Source: an uncultured Selenomonadaceae bacterium (GTDB lineage Bacteria; Bacillota; Negativicutes; Selenomonadales; Selenomonadaceae). From it: DNA of 64,000 nt. Below, in pieces: positions 7,194-14,501 of this stretch. Where the stretch lies: the NCBI GenBank assembly GCA_905234235.1, contig CAJOHN010000005.1, positions 1-64,000 of the forward strand. Reading direction: 5' to 3'. Position numbers and translations under genes: made by a program. Positions within the stretch are counted from its first letter, which is position 1; every line of letters begins with the position of its first letter. The notes under the pieces are model-generated. The model saw nothing but the letters and a program-made list of their open reading frames with translations, did not search any database and had not been told where the DNA came from.

Positions 7194-7373
7194 ATGGATA
7201 TGGCAATCGCGGCACTTTCGGTGGATATGAGCATGGCGAAAACTCAGCAGGAGCTCGAAGTTGCGGTATTGAAGAAGGCATTGGAGGCAGATACTTCCGC
7301 CGTCGAGGAAACGTTGGCGATGGTAGGGAGCCTCGACCCCAATCTCGGAGTAAATTTGGACGTGACGGCGTAA
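7194..7373 (+). CDS. YjfB-family putative motility protein
   Basis: The 59-residue protein starts MDMAIAALSVDMSMAK and continues with a helical QQELEVAVLKKALEAD segment, the pattern of the YjfB_motility family (PF14070), small proteins encoded in flagellated Firmicutes whose role is unknown. Start at ATG 7194 with AAAGGAG upstream; a TTG-TTG-GCA extension is open but poorly spaced. The sigma-28-like element ahead of it fits co-expression with late flagellar genes. Confidence 0.7.
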   Translation: MDMAIAALSVDMSMAKTQQELEVAVLKKALEADTSAVEETLAMVGSLDPNLGVNLDVTA

Positions 7374-7380
7374 AAAGTAC

Positions 7381-7409
7381 TTGATTTTTCTAAGACATTC
7401 TGCTAAATT
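7381..7409 (+). promoter_or_regulatory. Promoter of the HU gene
   Basis: TTGATT (7381-7386), 17-nt spacer, TAAATT (7404-7409), about 35 nt before the start codon at 7445. Confidence 0.55.
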
Positions 7410-7444
7410 TCGCACGTAATTTTTTAAAGGAGGAATTCTTTTCT

Positions 7445-7720
7445 ATGACGAGAGCTGAATTGATAATGAACGTTGCCGAGAAAGCGAAAATTGACCGCAA
7501 AACGGCAGAGAAAGCAGTTACGGCGACTTTCGAGGCGATTAAACTTGCTTTAGTCGAAGGCGATAAGGTTCAAGTGTTAGGCTTCGGTACGTTCGAGAAT
7601 CGTACGCGGGCGGCGCGCAAAGGGCGTAATCCTCGCACCGGCGAAGAAATCGAAATTAAAGCATCGAGTTTGCCGTCATTCAAGGCGGGCAAGAGCTTAA
7701 AAGAAGCAGTCAATCCTTGA
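7445..7720 (+). CDS. hup: DNA-binding protein HU
   Basis: The 91-residue protein has the full HU/IHF fold: the N-terminal helices (MTRAELIMNVAEKA), the beta arm phrase GFGTFENRTRAARKGRNPRTGEEI and the closing PSFKAGKSLKEAVN. HU is the nucleoid-compacting protein that bends DNA without strong sequence specificity. RBS AAAGGAGGAA. Single-gene unit with its own promoter. Confidence 0.96.
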   Translation: MTRAELIMNVAEKAKIDRKTAEKAVTATFEAIKLALVEGDKVQVLGFGTFENRTRAARKGRNPRTGEEIEIKASSLPSFKAGKSLKEAVNP

Positions 7721-7776
7721 AAGATTTCGCAGAGTCGAGTTATTCTCGGCTCTGTTTTTGTTAGCAGGAGGAATAA

Positions 7777-8460
7777 ATGTTTGACATAGAAAATTTGCGG
7801 CAAGAACTTTTTAAACTGCAAGACGAACCTTATCGGGAGTTTCAAGCTAAAGTCGTCCCGACCGTCGCCAAAGAAAAATTCATCGGGATTCGGACGCCGG
7901 TACTTAATCGTTTCGCTAAAAAATATTTTAAAGACGCCGACGCAAAAGGATTCTTGAACGACTTGCCGCATAAATATTTTGAAGAAAATTCTATTCACAC
8001 GCTGTTAATCTCCGCGATTAAAGATTTCGACAAATGCTTGAGCGCGACGAAGATTTTCTTGCCTTACGTCGATAACTGGGCAACGTGTGATTCAATCTCG
8101 CCGAAAGTTTTTAAGCGACATCCAATCGAACTCGACGCAGAAATTTCAACTTGGCTGGCTTCCGATAAGCCTTACACTGTCCGTTTTGCGTTGAATATGT
8201 TGCGACTATTTTATCTCGACGAAAATTTTAACGTAAAATATCTTGAGCGGGCGGCGGTTAAATCGGAGGATTATTACGTCCAAATGATGGCGGCGTGGTT
8301 CTTAGCGACGGCTCTCGCCAAACATTACGACGCGACGATTAATTTATTGGAGACGTTCAGATTGTCGCCGCAAATTCAAAATAAAACAATTCAAAAGGCG
8401 TTGGAGAGTAAGCAAATTACAGCTGAACAAAAAATTTATCTGCGCGGACTAAAATTATGA
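7777..8460 (+). CDS. AlkD-like DNA alkylation repair protein
   Basis: The 227-residue all-helical protein belongs to the HEAT-like AlkC/AlkD family: FIGIRTPVLNRFAKKY near residue 33, then VDNWATCDSISPKVF, and the tail of short helical repeats. Family members are glycosylases that remove cationic alkylated bases without flipping them. RBS AGCAGGAGG. It overlaps the next gene by 4 nt (ATGA), forming a three-gene operon with a short-chain dehydrogenase and a glycosyltransferase; the linkage suggests only co-transcription, not shared function. Confidence 0.85.
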   Translation: MFDIENLRQELFKLQDEPYREFQAKVVPTVAKEKFIGIRTPVLNRFAKKYFKDADAKGFLNDLPHKYFEENSIHTLLISAIKDFDKCLSATKIFLPYVDNWATCDSISPKVFKRHPIELDAEISTWLASDKPYTVRFALNMLRLFYLDENFNVKYLERAAVKSEDYYVQMMAAWFLATALAKHYDATINLLETFRLSPQIQNKTIQKALESKQITAEQKIYLRGLKL

Positions 8461-9176
8461 AGACGGCGATAATCACGGGCGGCACGTCGGGTATCGGGCT
8501 CGCGACCGCTAAAATTTTCTTGGCGCACGATTTTAATTGCGTACTTGTCGGCAGAAGTTCCGAGCGGTTCGGTAATATTAAATCTGAACTCAGCGGGCGC
8601 GTTGAATTTATATCGGCGGACGTTCGGCGCGTCGAAGATTGCAACAAAATTATTTCGCGGACGGTTGAAATTTTCGGCGGCGTCGACGTTTTAATAAACA
8701 GCGCGGGCATTTATCACGAAGGCGCAATAACTTCAACCGACGAGAAAACTTTCGACGATATTTTTTCAACCAACGTCAAGGGGACTTTTTTTATTGCGCG
8801 GGCGGCGGTTAATGAATTGATTAAAAGTCGCGGCGCGATTATCAACGTCGCAAGTGACGCGGGGCTTAAGGGAAATTATTTCTGCGCGGCATATTCGGCT
8901 AGCAAGGGGGCTATCGTCGCGTTTACACGCTCTCTCGCGCTTGAATTGGCTAGTTTTTCAATCCGTGTGAATTGCGTTGCCCCCGCCGATATTCTGACGC
9001 CCCTGACGCTCAACCAACTTAAAAATTCCGGCTCGACATTGGAAGACCTTGCGAAAATTTATCCGCTCGGCAGAATCGGGACGGCTGAGGAAGTCGCGGA
9101 GGCTATTTACTTTTTATCAACAGCAAAATTTATCACGGGCACGATTTTAAGCGTCGACGGCGGACTTACAGCGTGA
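8457..9176 (+). CDS. Short-chain dehydrogenase/reductase (3-oxoacyl-ACP reductase-like)
   Basis: The 239-residue classical SDR has the nucleotide-binding TGGTSGIGLA at residues 7-16, NSAGIY for the adenine pocket, and the catalytic Ser plus YSASK (Tyr-x3-Lys). The C-terminal FITGTILSVDGGLT is typical of FabG-like reductases acting with NAD(P)H. Substrate unknown; FabG proper usually sits in a fatty-acid cluster, so this is probably a paralogue. It overlaps both neighbours by 4 nt. Confidence 0.85.
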   Translation: MKTAIITGGTSGIGLATAKIFLAHDFNCVLVGRSSERFGNIKSELSGRVEFISADVRRVEDCNKIISRTVEIFGGVDVLINSAGIYHEGAITSTDEKTFDDIFSTNVKGTFFIARAAVNELIKSRGAIINVASDAGLKGNYFCAAYSASKGAIVAFTRSLALELASFSIRVNCVAPADILTPLTLNQLKNSGSTLEDLAKIYPLGRIGTAEEVAEAIYFLSTAKFITGTILSVDGGLTA

Positions 9177-10240
9177 AGATTCTAATTTTATCGGCGTCAA
9201 TCGGCTCAGGGCATACCAAAGCGGCGCAAGCTCTTCAAAAAATCTTCGGGGAATCCGCGCAGGTTATCGACTTCATGGATAAAAAAATTTCAACGTTGAA
9301 TTGGCTGACGAAAAAAATTTACCTCGCCGCACTACGATTTATCCCCGACCTCTACGACAGAATTTATAAGTTCGCCGACGGACGGAAAATCGGTGTCTCA
9401 GCAAGATTCTTAAGCTCCGCGCTGATGTATTTGCCGTTCACGCGCCTGCTAAATAAATTTCAGCCCGAAGTCGTAATTTGCACTCATCCATTCCCAGAAG
9501 CCGCCGCGTCGTTATGGAAATTTCTCCACGCTAAATCTGCGCGGAATTTTTTATCGGCAACCGTGCTAACCGATTACTCCCTGCACGAAATTTGGATTTT
9601 CGGCGAAGTCGACGCGTACTTTGTCGCTACCAAAGATATGAAACGCGAACTCGCCAGCCATTGCCGCGCAGGTCAGAAAATCTTCGCAACTGGCATTCCC
9701 ATTGATGAAAAATTCGCCGCCGTCAATAAAATTTCTTCCGCAGTCACGACAATTCTAATCATGGGCGGCGGGCTCGGTCTCGGCTCAATCGAAGAAACGC
9801 TCCTTGAACTCAATAAAGTCCCCAAGCCACTTAAAATCATCGTCGTCGCGGGGCAAAATGAAAACCTCCTAGCGCGGCTCAAAAAAATAAAAATCTCGCA
9901 CGCGTCGGAAGTGCTCGGCTACGTTTCAGATGTCGATAGGCTCATGGCGCAGGCTGATTTACTAATCACAAAACCCGGCGCGCTCACTATGTCGGAAGCT
10001 TTCGCGGCAGGCGTCCCTCTAATCCTCCACGCGCCAATACCCGGTCCGGAGGCTCTCAATGCGGCTTACGCTACGGCTCACGGCGCGGCTATCGAGGTCG
10101 GCAATAAAAAAATTTCCAACGTCATTCAAGAGCTCCTCGATAATCCTGCGCGGCTCGAACAAATGAAACTCAACGCAAAAAAAATCTCCCAACCATCAGC
10201 GGCGAGAGAAATTGTTCGTCAGCTCAAAAGTTTTTTATAA
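9173..10240 (+). CDS. Processive diacylglycerol glycosyltransferase-like GT28 protein
   Basis: The 355-residue protein starts with LSASIGSGHTKAAQAL, the N-terminal signature of the MGDG synthase/UgtP family, and has the MurG-like C-terminal donor-binding half (LIMGGGLGLGSIEETL, then DLLITKPGALTMSEAFAAGVPLI and GPEALNA). Such enzymes move UDP-sugars onto diacylglycerol at the cytoplasmic face of the membrane. Start is GTG at 9173, overlapping the SDR stop. It ends against the convergent pssA gene (6-nt overlap). Confidence 0.8.
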   Translation: MKILILSASIGSGHTKAAQALQKIFGESAQVIDFMDKKISTLNWLTKKIYLAALRFIPDLYDRIYKFADGRKIGVSARFLSSALMYLPFTRLLNKFQPEVVICTHPFPEAAASLWKFLHAKSARNFLSATVLTDYSLHEIWIFGEVDAYFVATKDMKRELASHCRAGQKIFATGIPIDEKFAAVNKISSAVTTILIMGGGLGLGSIEETLLELNKVPKPLKIIVVAGQNENLLARLKKIKISHASEVLGYVSDVDRLMAQADLLITKPGALTMSEAFAAGVPLILHAPIPGPEALNAAYATAHGAAIEVGNKKISNVIQELLDNPARLEQMKLNAKKISQPSAAREIVRQLKSFL

Positions 10241-10933
10241 CTTGTCCCGCGTCATCAAGGCTATCAGCGAATTCACTATCCCGAATACCGCATACGTCGC
10301 GAATACCGCCGTCGATAAACCTTCAACCGATTGCGTCAAGTAAATTATCCCCGCGAACATCGCTACAGCAAAACCTATCGCCGCCGGAAATATTTTCTCG
10401 CCACCGCCTTTGAAGTCAGGATAATGCACGTGCGAAACCATTAAATACGCTATGATTATTACCGTTATCGGATACACCAGCCCAAAATTCTCCGGCTGAA
10501 TTCCCATTTCGAGAAATAAAAGCGTCGTCGTCGCGATTATGCAACCGCCCGCCGGTATCGCTAAACCCATAAAAAATCCGTGCACGACGTTTGTATTGAC
10601 GTTGAAACGCGCCAATCGCCACATCCCGCATAATGCAAAAATAATCGCCGCCGCCTTGCCCAACATTCCGTAATTGTGCATACAGAACGAGTACGCTAAA
10701 AATGCAGGCGCAACTCCAAACGACCCTAAATCACATAACGAATCCATTTCCTTGCCGAGCTCCGACGTTGCTTTTAACGCCCGCGCTACTCGCCCGTCCA
10801 TTCCGTCAGCTATCAACGCCAACAATATGAACACCGACGCATAAAAAAAATTGCCTTCGTAAGTTGAAAGTATCGAAAGCATTCCAAAAAATAAATTCGC
10901 CGCCGTGCAAGCGTTGGGCAGTAACCATTTCAT
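10235..10933 (-). CDS. pssA: CDP-diacylglycerol--serine O-phosphatidyltransferase
   Basis: The 232-residue integral membrane protein has the CDP-alcohol phosphotransferase motif D-G-x2-A-R-x8-G-x3-D-x3-D (DGRVARALKATSELGKEMD, then D) in the first third and about six hydrophobic segments. It makes phosphatidylserine from CDP-diacylglycerol and serine. It lies 4 nt downstream of psd, the next enzyme in the pathway to phosphatidylethanolamine, so the two steps are co-transcribed. Confidence 0.92.
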   Translation of the reverse strand: MKWLLPNACTAANLFFGMLSILSTYEGNFFYASVFILLALIADGMDGRVARALKATSELGKEMDSLCDLGSFGVAPAFLAYSFCMHNYGMLGKAAAIIFALCGMWRLARFNVNTNVVHGFFMGLAIPAGGCIIATTTLLFLEMGIQPENFGLVYPITVIIIAYLMVSHVHYPDFKGGGEKIFPAAIGFAVAMFAGIIYLTQSVEGLSTAVFATYAVFGIVNSLIALMTRDKL

Positions 10934-10937
10934 ATCA

Positions 10938-11564
10938 TCACCTCATTTTGCCTATAATACTCTCGCCGCCGCGCACTTTGTCGCCCTTCTTAACTAAAAT
11001 CTCCACGTCGTCGGGCACAACCAACTCCGTACACGAACCAAAACGAATTAAGCCGTAAAGTTCGCCCTTCTCAAGCTTATCATCGAGCGTAACCCAACTT
11101 ACTATCCGCCGCGCTAAAATCCCCGCGACTTGCGTAACCGTCACGCGGATTTTTTTATTTTCAATGCCGATTAAGTGCCGTTCATTCTCAAAGCCAACCG
11201 AATCTTTGTAAGCGGGACGAAACCTGCCGCAGATGTATTTCTGAATTTTAATTTCACCGGCGATTGGACTGCGATTGACATGAACATCAAACACCGATAG
11301 GAAAATTATAACCTTGCGGCATTTGGACTTGATAAAGTCGTCGCTCTCGACTTGCACAACGTCTTGAACCGTACCGTCGGCGGGCGACACGATTAAATTT
11401 TCATCAGCGGGGATAACTCGATTGGGATTACGGAAAAAATAAATGCAGTAGCAGGCGATAACGGCGGGCAAAATCGCGGCGTAGGGATGAATCAACACGC
11501 CTAAAAAAAGCGCGATAAGGAGCGCGACGCCCGCAAAATAGTATCCTTCTTTGATGATATTCAA
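10938..11564 (-). CDS. psd: Phosphatidylserine decarboxylase proenzyme
   Basis: The 208-residue short-form proenzyme has two N-terminal membrane helices, the DVHVNRSP motif and near the C terminus RFGSCTEL, where the chain self-cleaves between Gly and Ser to make the pyruvoyl group. It converts phosphatidylserine to phosphatidylethanolamine at the inner membrane. Cotranscribed with pssA. Upstream lies a palindromic repeat element (11575-11698) separating it from the WecG-like gene. Confidence 0.92.
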   Translation of the reverse strand: MNIIKEGYYFAGVALLIALFLGVLIHPYAAILPAVIACYCIYFFRNPNRVIPADENLIVSPADGTVQDVVQVESDDFIKSKCRKVIIFLSVFDVHVNRSPIAGEIKIQKYICGRFRPAYKDSVGFENERHLIGIENKKIRVTVTQVAGILARRIVSWVTLDDKLEKGELYGLIRFGSCTELVVPDDVEILVKKGDKVRGGESIIGKMR

Positions 11565-11574
11565 GATTTTCCAC

Positions 11575-11698
11575 GCCCTTTTTAAGATTAAAAGATTATA
11601 AGATTATAAGATGAAAAGGGGTCAGGGGTCAGGGTTCAGGGTTCAGGGTTTACTGACCCCTAGCCCCTAACCACTTTTAATCTCTTCATCTTTTAATC
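11575..11698. repeat. Palindromic GGGGTCAGGG-type repeat element, copy 1
   Basis: About 120 bp bounded by inverted ends (AGATTAAAAGA at 11576 and TCTTTTAATCT at its right end). Inside are AGATTATA-type tandem words, then heptamers of the form GGGTCAG/GGTTCAG, a central TTTACTG, and the complementary CCCCTAGCCCCTAACC arm. It can fold into a long hairpin. Copies share words with 14310-14396, 15187-15270 and 52776-52811. Confidence 0.7.
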
Positions 11699-12423
11699 TA
11701 GCTTTTTTGGTTATGGACTTTCCAAACGAATTTCGGCAAGGCTAACAATCTTCCTGCGCGAGAGGGTTGCAACATTGCTCGGAATAACCATTCGAGACGC
11801 GCTTTCTGCATCCACAACGGCGCACGTTTGACAACTCCAGCCATTACGTCAAAAGTCCCGCCCACGCCGATTGATACGGGGATTTGCAGTTCGTCTTTGT
11901 ACTTGAATAGCCATTTCTCCTGCTTCGGTACGCCCAATGCCACAAGTAAAATATCTGCGCGGGAACTTTTTATCTGCGAAATAATTTCTGGCTCATCAGC
12001 AGGCTTAAAGTAGCCGTTGCGCGTCCCAACAATTTCTATGCCGTGATAAAGTTCTTCCGCTTTTAACTTTGCCTTATCAGCGATACCCGGCGCGGCTCCG
12101 AATAAGAAAAATTTCCAAGCCCGCGCAGGCGCAACTTTCATCAGCTCTTGAACTAAATCAAAACCCGCAACACGTTCCGGCATTTGCTTACCGAGATGAC
12201 GCGCCGCCCAAACTGTCCCCGCGCCGTCGGGCACAACTAAATCCGCCGCGTTCAAGATTCTTTTCAACTCCGCGTCGTGCGTGGCGTTCAAAAGCATTTC
12301 CGCGTTGGCTGTCGCTACCATTGACGGTTCTCCCGCGCAGATTAATTCTTCCACACGTTCAACCGCTTGCGTCATCGTCACCGCGTCAACTTTAACGCCT
12401 AAAATTTCTACTCGTTCGATCAT
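11698..12423 (-). CDS. WecG/TagA/CpsF family glycosyltransferase
   Basis: The 241-residue GT26 protein has the family blocks MVATANAEMLLNA, VVPDGAGTVWAAR, FLFGAAPGIADKAK and DILLVALGVPKQEKWL. Members transfer ManNAc or ManNAcA from UDP to a lipid-linked sugar in wall or capsule polymer synthesis. The basic C-terminal tail anchors it to the membrane. It starts one base after the glmS stop, so UDP-amino-sugar supply and use are co-expressed. Its stop codon lies inside repeat copy 1. Confidence 0.9.
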   Translation of the reverse strand: MIERVEILGVKVDAVTMTQAVERVEELICAGEPSMVATANAEMLLNATHDAELKRILNAADLVVPDGAGTVWAARHLGKQMPERVAGFDLVQELMKVAPARAWKFFLFGAAPGIADKAKLKAEELYHGIEIVGTRNGYFKPADEPEIISQIKSSRADILLVALGVPKQEKWLFKYKDELQIPVSIGVGGTFDVMAGVVKRAPLWMQKARLEWLFRAMLQPSRAGRLLALPKFVWKVHNQKS

Positions 12424-12424
12424 A

Positions 12425-14254
12425 TTATTCCACAGTCACCGACTTTGCTAAATTGCGCGGCTTGTCAACGTCGCAACCACGAGTTATCGCCGCATAGTAC
12501 GCCAGCAACTGCAACGGTACAACCGTCAGCAACGGGATTAATAGTTCATCAGTCTCCGGCACAAAGATTACGTGGTCTAGATATTTTTCCAACTCCGTAT
12601 CGCCCGCCGCCGCTATTCCTATTACTACCGCGTCGCGTGCCTTTACTTCCTTGATGTTCGATAAAGTTTTTTCGTAAACAGATTTTTGAGTGGCTAGCGC
12701 GATAACCGGTACGCCTTCAACTATCAACGCCAATGTCCCGTGCTTAAGTTCGCCAGAGGCATATGCCTCCGCGTGTATGTAGGAAATTTCCTTGAGCTTT
12801 AACGCGCCTTCCAATGCCACGTCATAATCCAGCGAACGCCCGATATAAAATACGTCCTCATTGAAACCGTACTGCCGCGCAAAAGTTTTTATCGGCTCTA
12901 CGTCGCTGAGTGTTTCGCTTATCTGCGCGGGAATTTTTTTCAGCAAGATTATCAACTCGCGGATTTTCTCCGTCGGTAACGTCCCGCTTATCTGCGCCAT
13001 GTACAACGCCAGCATAAACATCAAAATTAATTGCGTGGTGTAAGCCTTCGTCGACGCTACGGCTATCTCCGGTCCCGCCCACGTGTGAATCACCTGATGA
13101 GCTTCGCGGGCTATCGACGAGCCAACCACGTTTGTTATCGCTAACGTTTTCGCGCCTAACCGCTTAGATTCTTTCAACGCCGCTAAGGTGTCCGAAGTCT
13201 CGCCCGATTGACTGACTACTATAACCAAAGTCTTATCGTCAACTATCGGGTCGCGGTATCGGTATTCACTCGCCAAATCTACTTCAACCAATTTCCGCGC
13301 CAGTTTCTCAATATAAAACTTCCCGACAAGCCCCGCGTGATAAGCCGTGCCGCATGCTACTATATAAATCTTATCAATATCATCTAGGAAATTCTTATCC
13401 CAGTTCAATTCGTCGAGGATAACCGCGCCGCCGCCTTTGGCTATGCGTTTGCTCATCGTGTCGCGTACGGCTTTCGGTTGCTCGTTTATCTCCTTAAGCA
13501 TAAAATGTTCGTAGCCGCCCTTTTCCGCCGCCTCCGCGTTCCATGTCACGTGGAAAATTTTCTTCTTAACCGCCTCGCCACGCCGATTCAATATCTCCAC
13601 AGAATCTTTCCGAACCAGTGCAAGTTCGCCGTCGTTCAATATGTACGTCTGCCGCGTGTGGTTGATTATCGCGGGGATGTCCGACGCTATAAAATTCTCG
13701 CCCTTACCAAGCCCAACAACCAGCGGATTATCTTGCTTCGCGCAGATTAAAATGTCGGGGTGTTTCTTCGCCATAAACGCCAGCGAATACGAGCCTTCAA
13801 TTTTATTCAAGACCTCGCGGACTGCCCCGATAAAGTCGCCGTGATATGCCTCCTCGACCAAGTGCGCTATAACTTCCGTATCAGTCTCGGATGAAAATTT
13901 GTGCCCGCGTGATAAAAGCTTCTCCTTGAGCGGCAAATAATTCTCGATAATCCCGTTGTGCACGACGACAAAATCTCCGTTGCAATCCGTGTGAGGGTGG
14001 GCATTGCTATCAGACGGTCGCCCATGCGTCGCCCAACGCGTATGTCCAATACCAACCGTGCCGTCGGGCAGTTTGTTCCTAAGTTTATCTTTAAGCGCGT
14101 CAAGCCGCCCTACCGTTTTCTCAATAAAAATATTATCGCCACAATCAATCGCTATGCCCGCTGAATCGTAGCCGCGATATTCTAACTTCGTCAAGCCGTC
14201 CAAAAGTATCGGTGCCGCTTTCTTATCGCCTATGTATCCAACTATTCCGCACAT
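12425..14254 (-). CDS. glmS: Glucosamine-6-phosphate synthase (isomerizing)
   Basis: The 609-residue enzyme starts MCGIVGYIG; Cys2 is the glutaminase nucleophile exposed by removal of Met1, which fixes the start at 14254 although the frame is open to 14272. An N-terminal class II glutamine amidotransferase domain is followed by two SIS isomerase domains (SQSGETSDTL; SYIHAEAYASGELKHGT) and the C-terminal KSVTVE. It makes glucosamine-6-phosphate from fructose-6-phosphate and glutamine. No glmS ribozyme fits between its promoter and start codon. Confidence 0.97.
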   Translation of the reverse strand: MCGIVGYIGDKKAAPILLDGLTKLEYRGYDSAGIAIDCGDNIFIEKTVGRLDALKDKLRNKLPDGTVGIGHTRWATHGRPSDSNAHPHTDCNGDFVVVHNGIIENYLPLKEKLLSRGHKFSSETDTEVIAHLVEEAYHGDFIGAVREVLNKIEGSYSLAFMAKKHPDILICAKQDNPLVVGLGKGENFIASDIPAIINHTRQTYILNDGELALVRKDSVEILNRRGEAVKKKIFHVTWNAEAAEKGGYEHFMLKEINEQPKAVRDTMSKRIAKGGGAVILDELNWDKNFLDDIDKIYIVACGTAYHAGLVGKFYIEKLARKLVEVDLASEYRYRDPIVDDKTLVIVVSQSGETSDTLAALKESKRLGAKTLAITNVVGSSIAREAHQVIHTWAGPEIAVASTKAYTTQLILMFMLALYMAQISGTLPTEKIRELIILLKKIPAQISETLSDVEPIKTFARQYGFNEDVFYIGRSLDYDVALEGALKLKEISYIHAEAYASGELKHGTLALIVEGVPVIALATQKSVYEKTLSNIKEVKARDAVVIGIAAAGDTELEKYLDHVIFVPETDELLIPLLTVVPLQLLAYYAAITRGCDVDKPRNLAKSVTVE

Positions 14255-14298
14255 GCCTCTATCTCCCGTCAATGAAATTTCAATGAATCATCACGGCT

Positions 14299-14327
14299 AT
14301 TATACTAAATTTAGGGGTCAGAGGCAA
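14299..14327 (-). promoter_or_regulatory. Promoter of glmS-wecG
   Basis: On the minus strand TTGCCT (14327-14322), 17-nt spacer, TATAAT (14304-14299). The -35 box lies inside repeat copy 2, so the repeat supplies part of the promoter. Confidence 0.55.
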
Positions 14328-14396
14328 GGGGTTAGGGGGCAGGGGTTACTGCCCCCTGAACCCTGAACCCTGAAACCTTTTCATCTTTTCATCTAG
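14310..14396. repeat. Palindromic GGGGTCAGGG-type repeat element, copy 2
   Basis: GGGGTCAG and GGGGTTAGG words, the central GGGGTTACTGCCCCCT palindrome, then three CCCTGAA heptamers and CTTTTCATCTTTTCATCT. The last 18 bases are the reverse complement of AGATGAAAAGATGAAAAG, found again at 52794-52811 inside a coding sequence. Between about 14397 and 14501 no gene or clear signal is seen. Confidence 0.7.
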
Positions 14397-14501
14397 CACT
14401 TAACAATTCCTTTCAACCTCCAACGAAACGGCGGCTCTGTCACTCCAAGCAAAATAAAATAATCAGCAACTCGTTAAGTCTGCTTATAGATCGGGAAATG
14501 C

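Noticed and set aside
14255-14330. glmS ribozyme upstream of glmS
   Set aside because: The promoter lies only about 50 nt from the start codon; there is no room for the ~150-nt ribozyme and no matching core.
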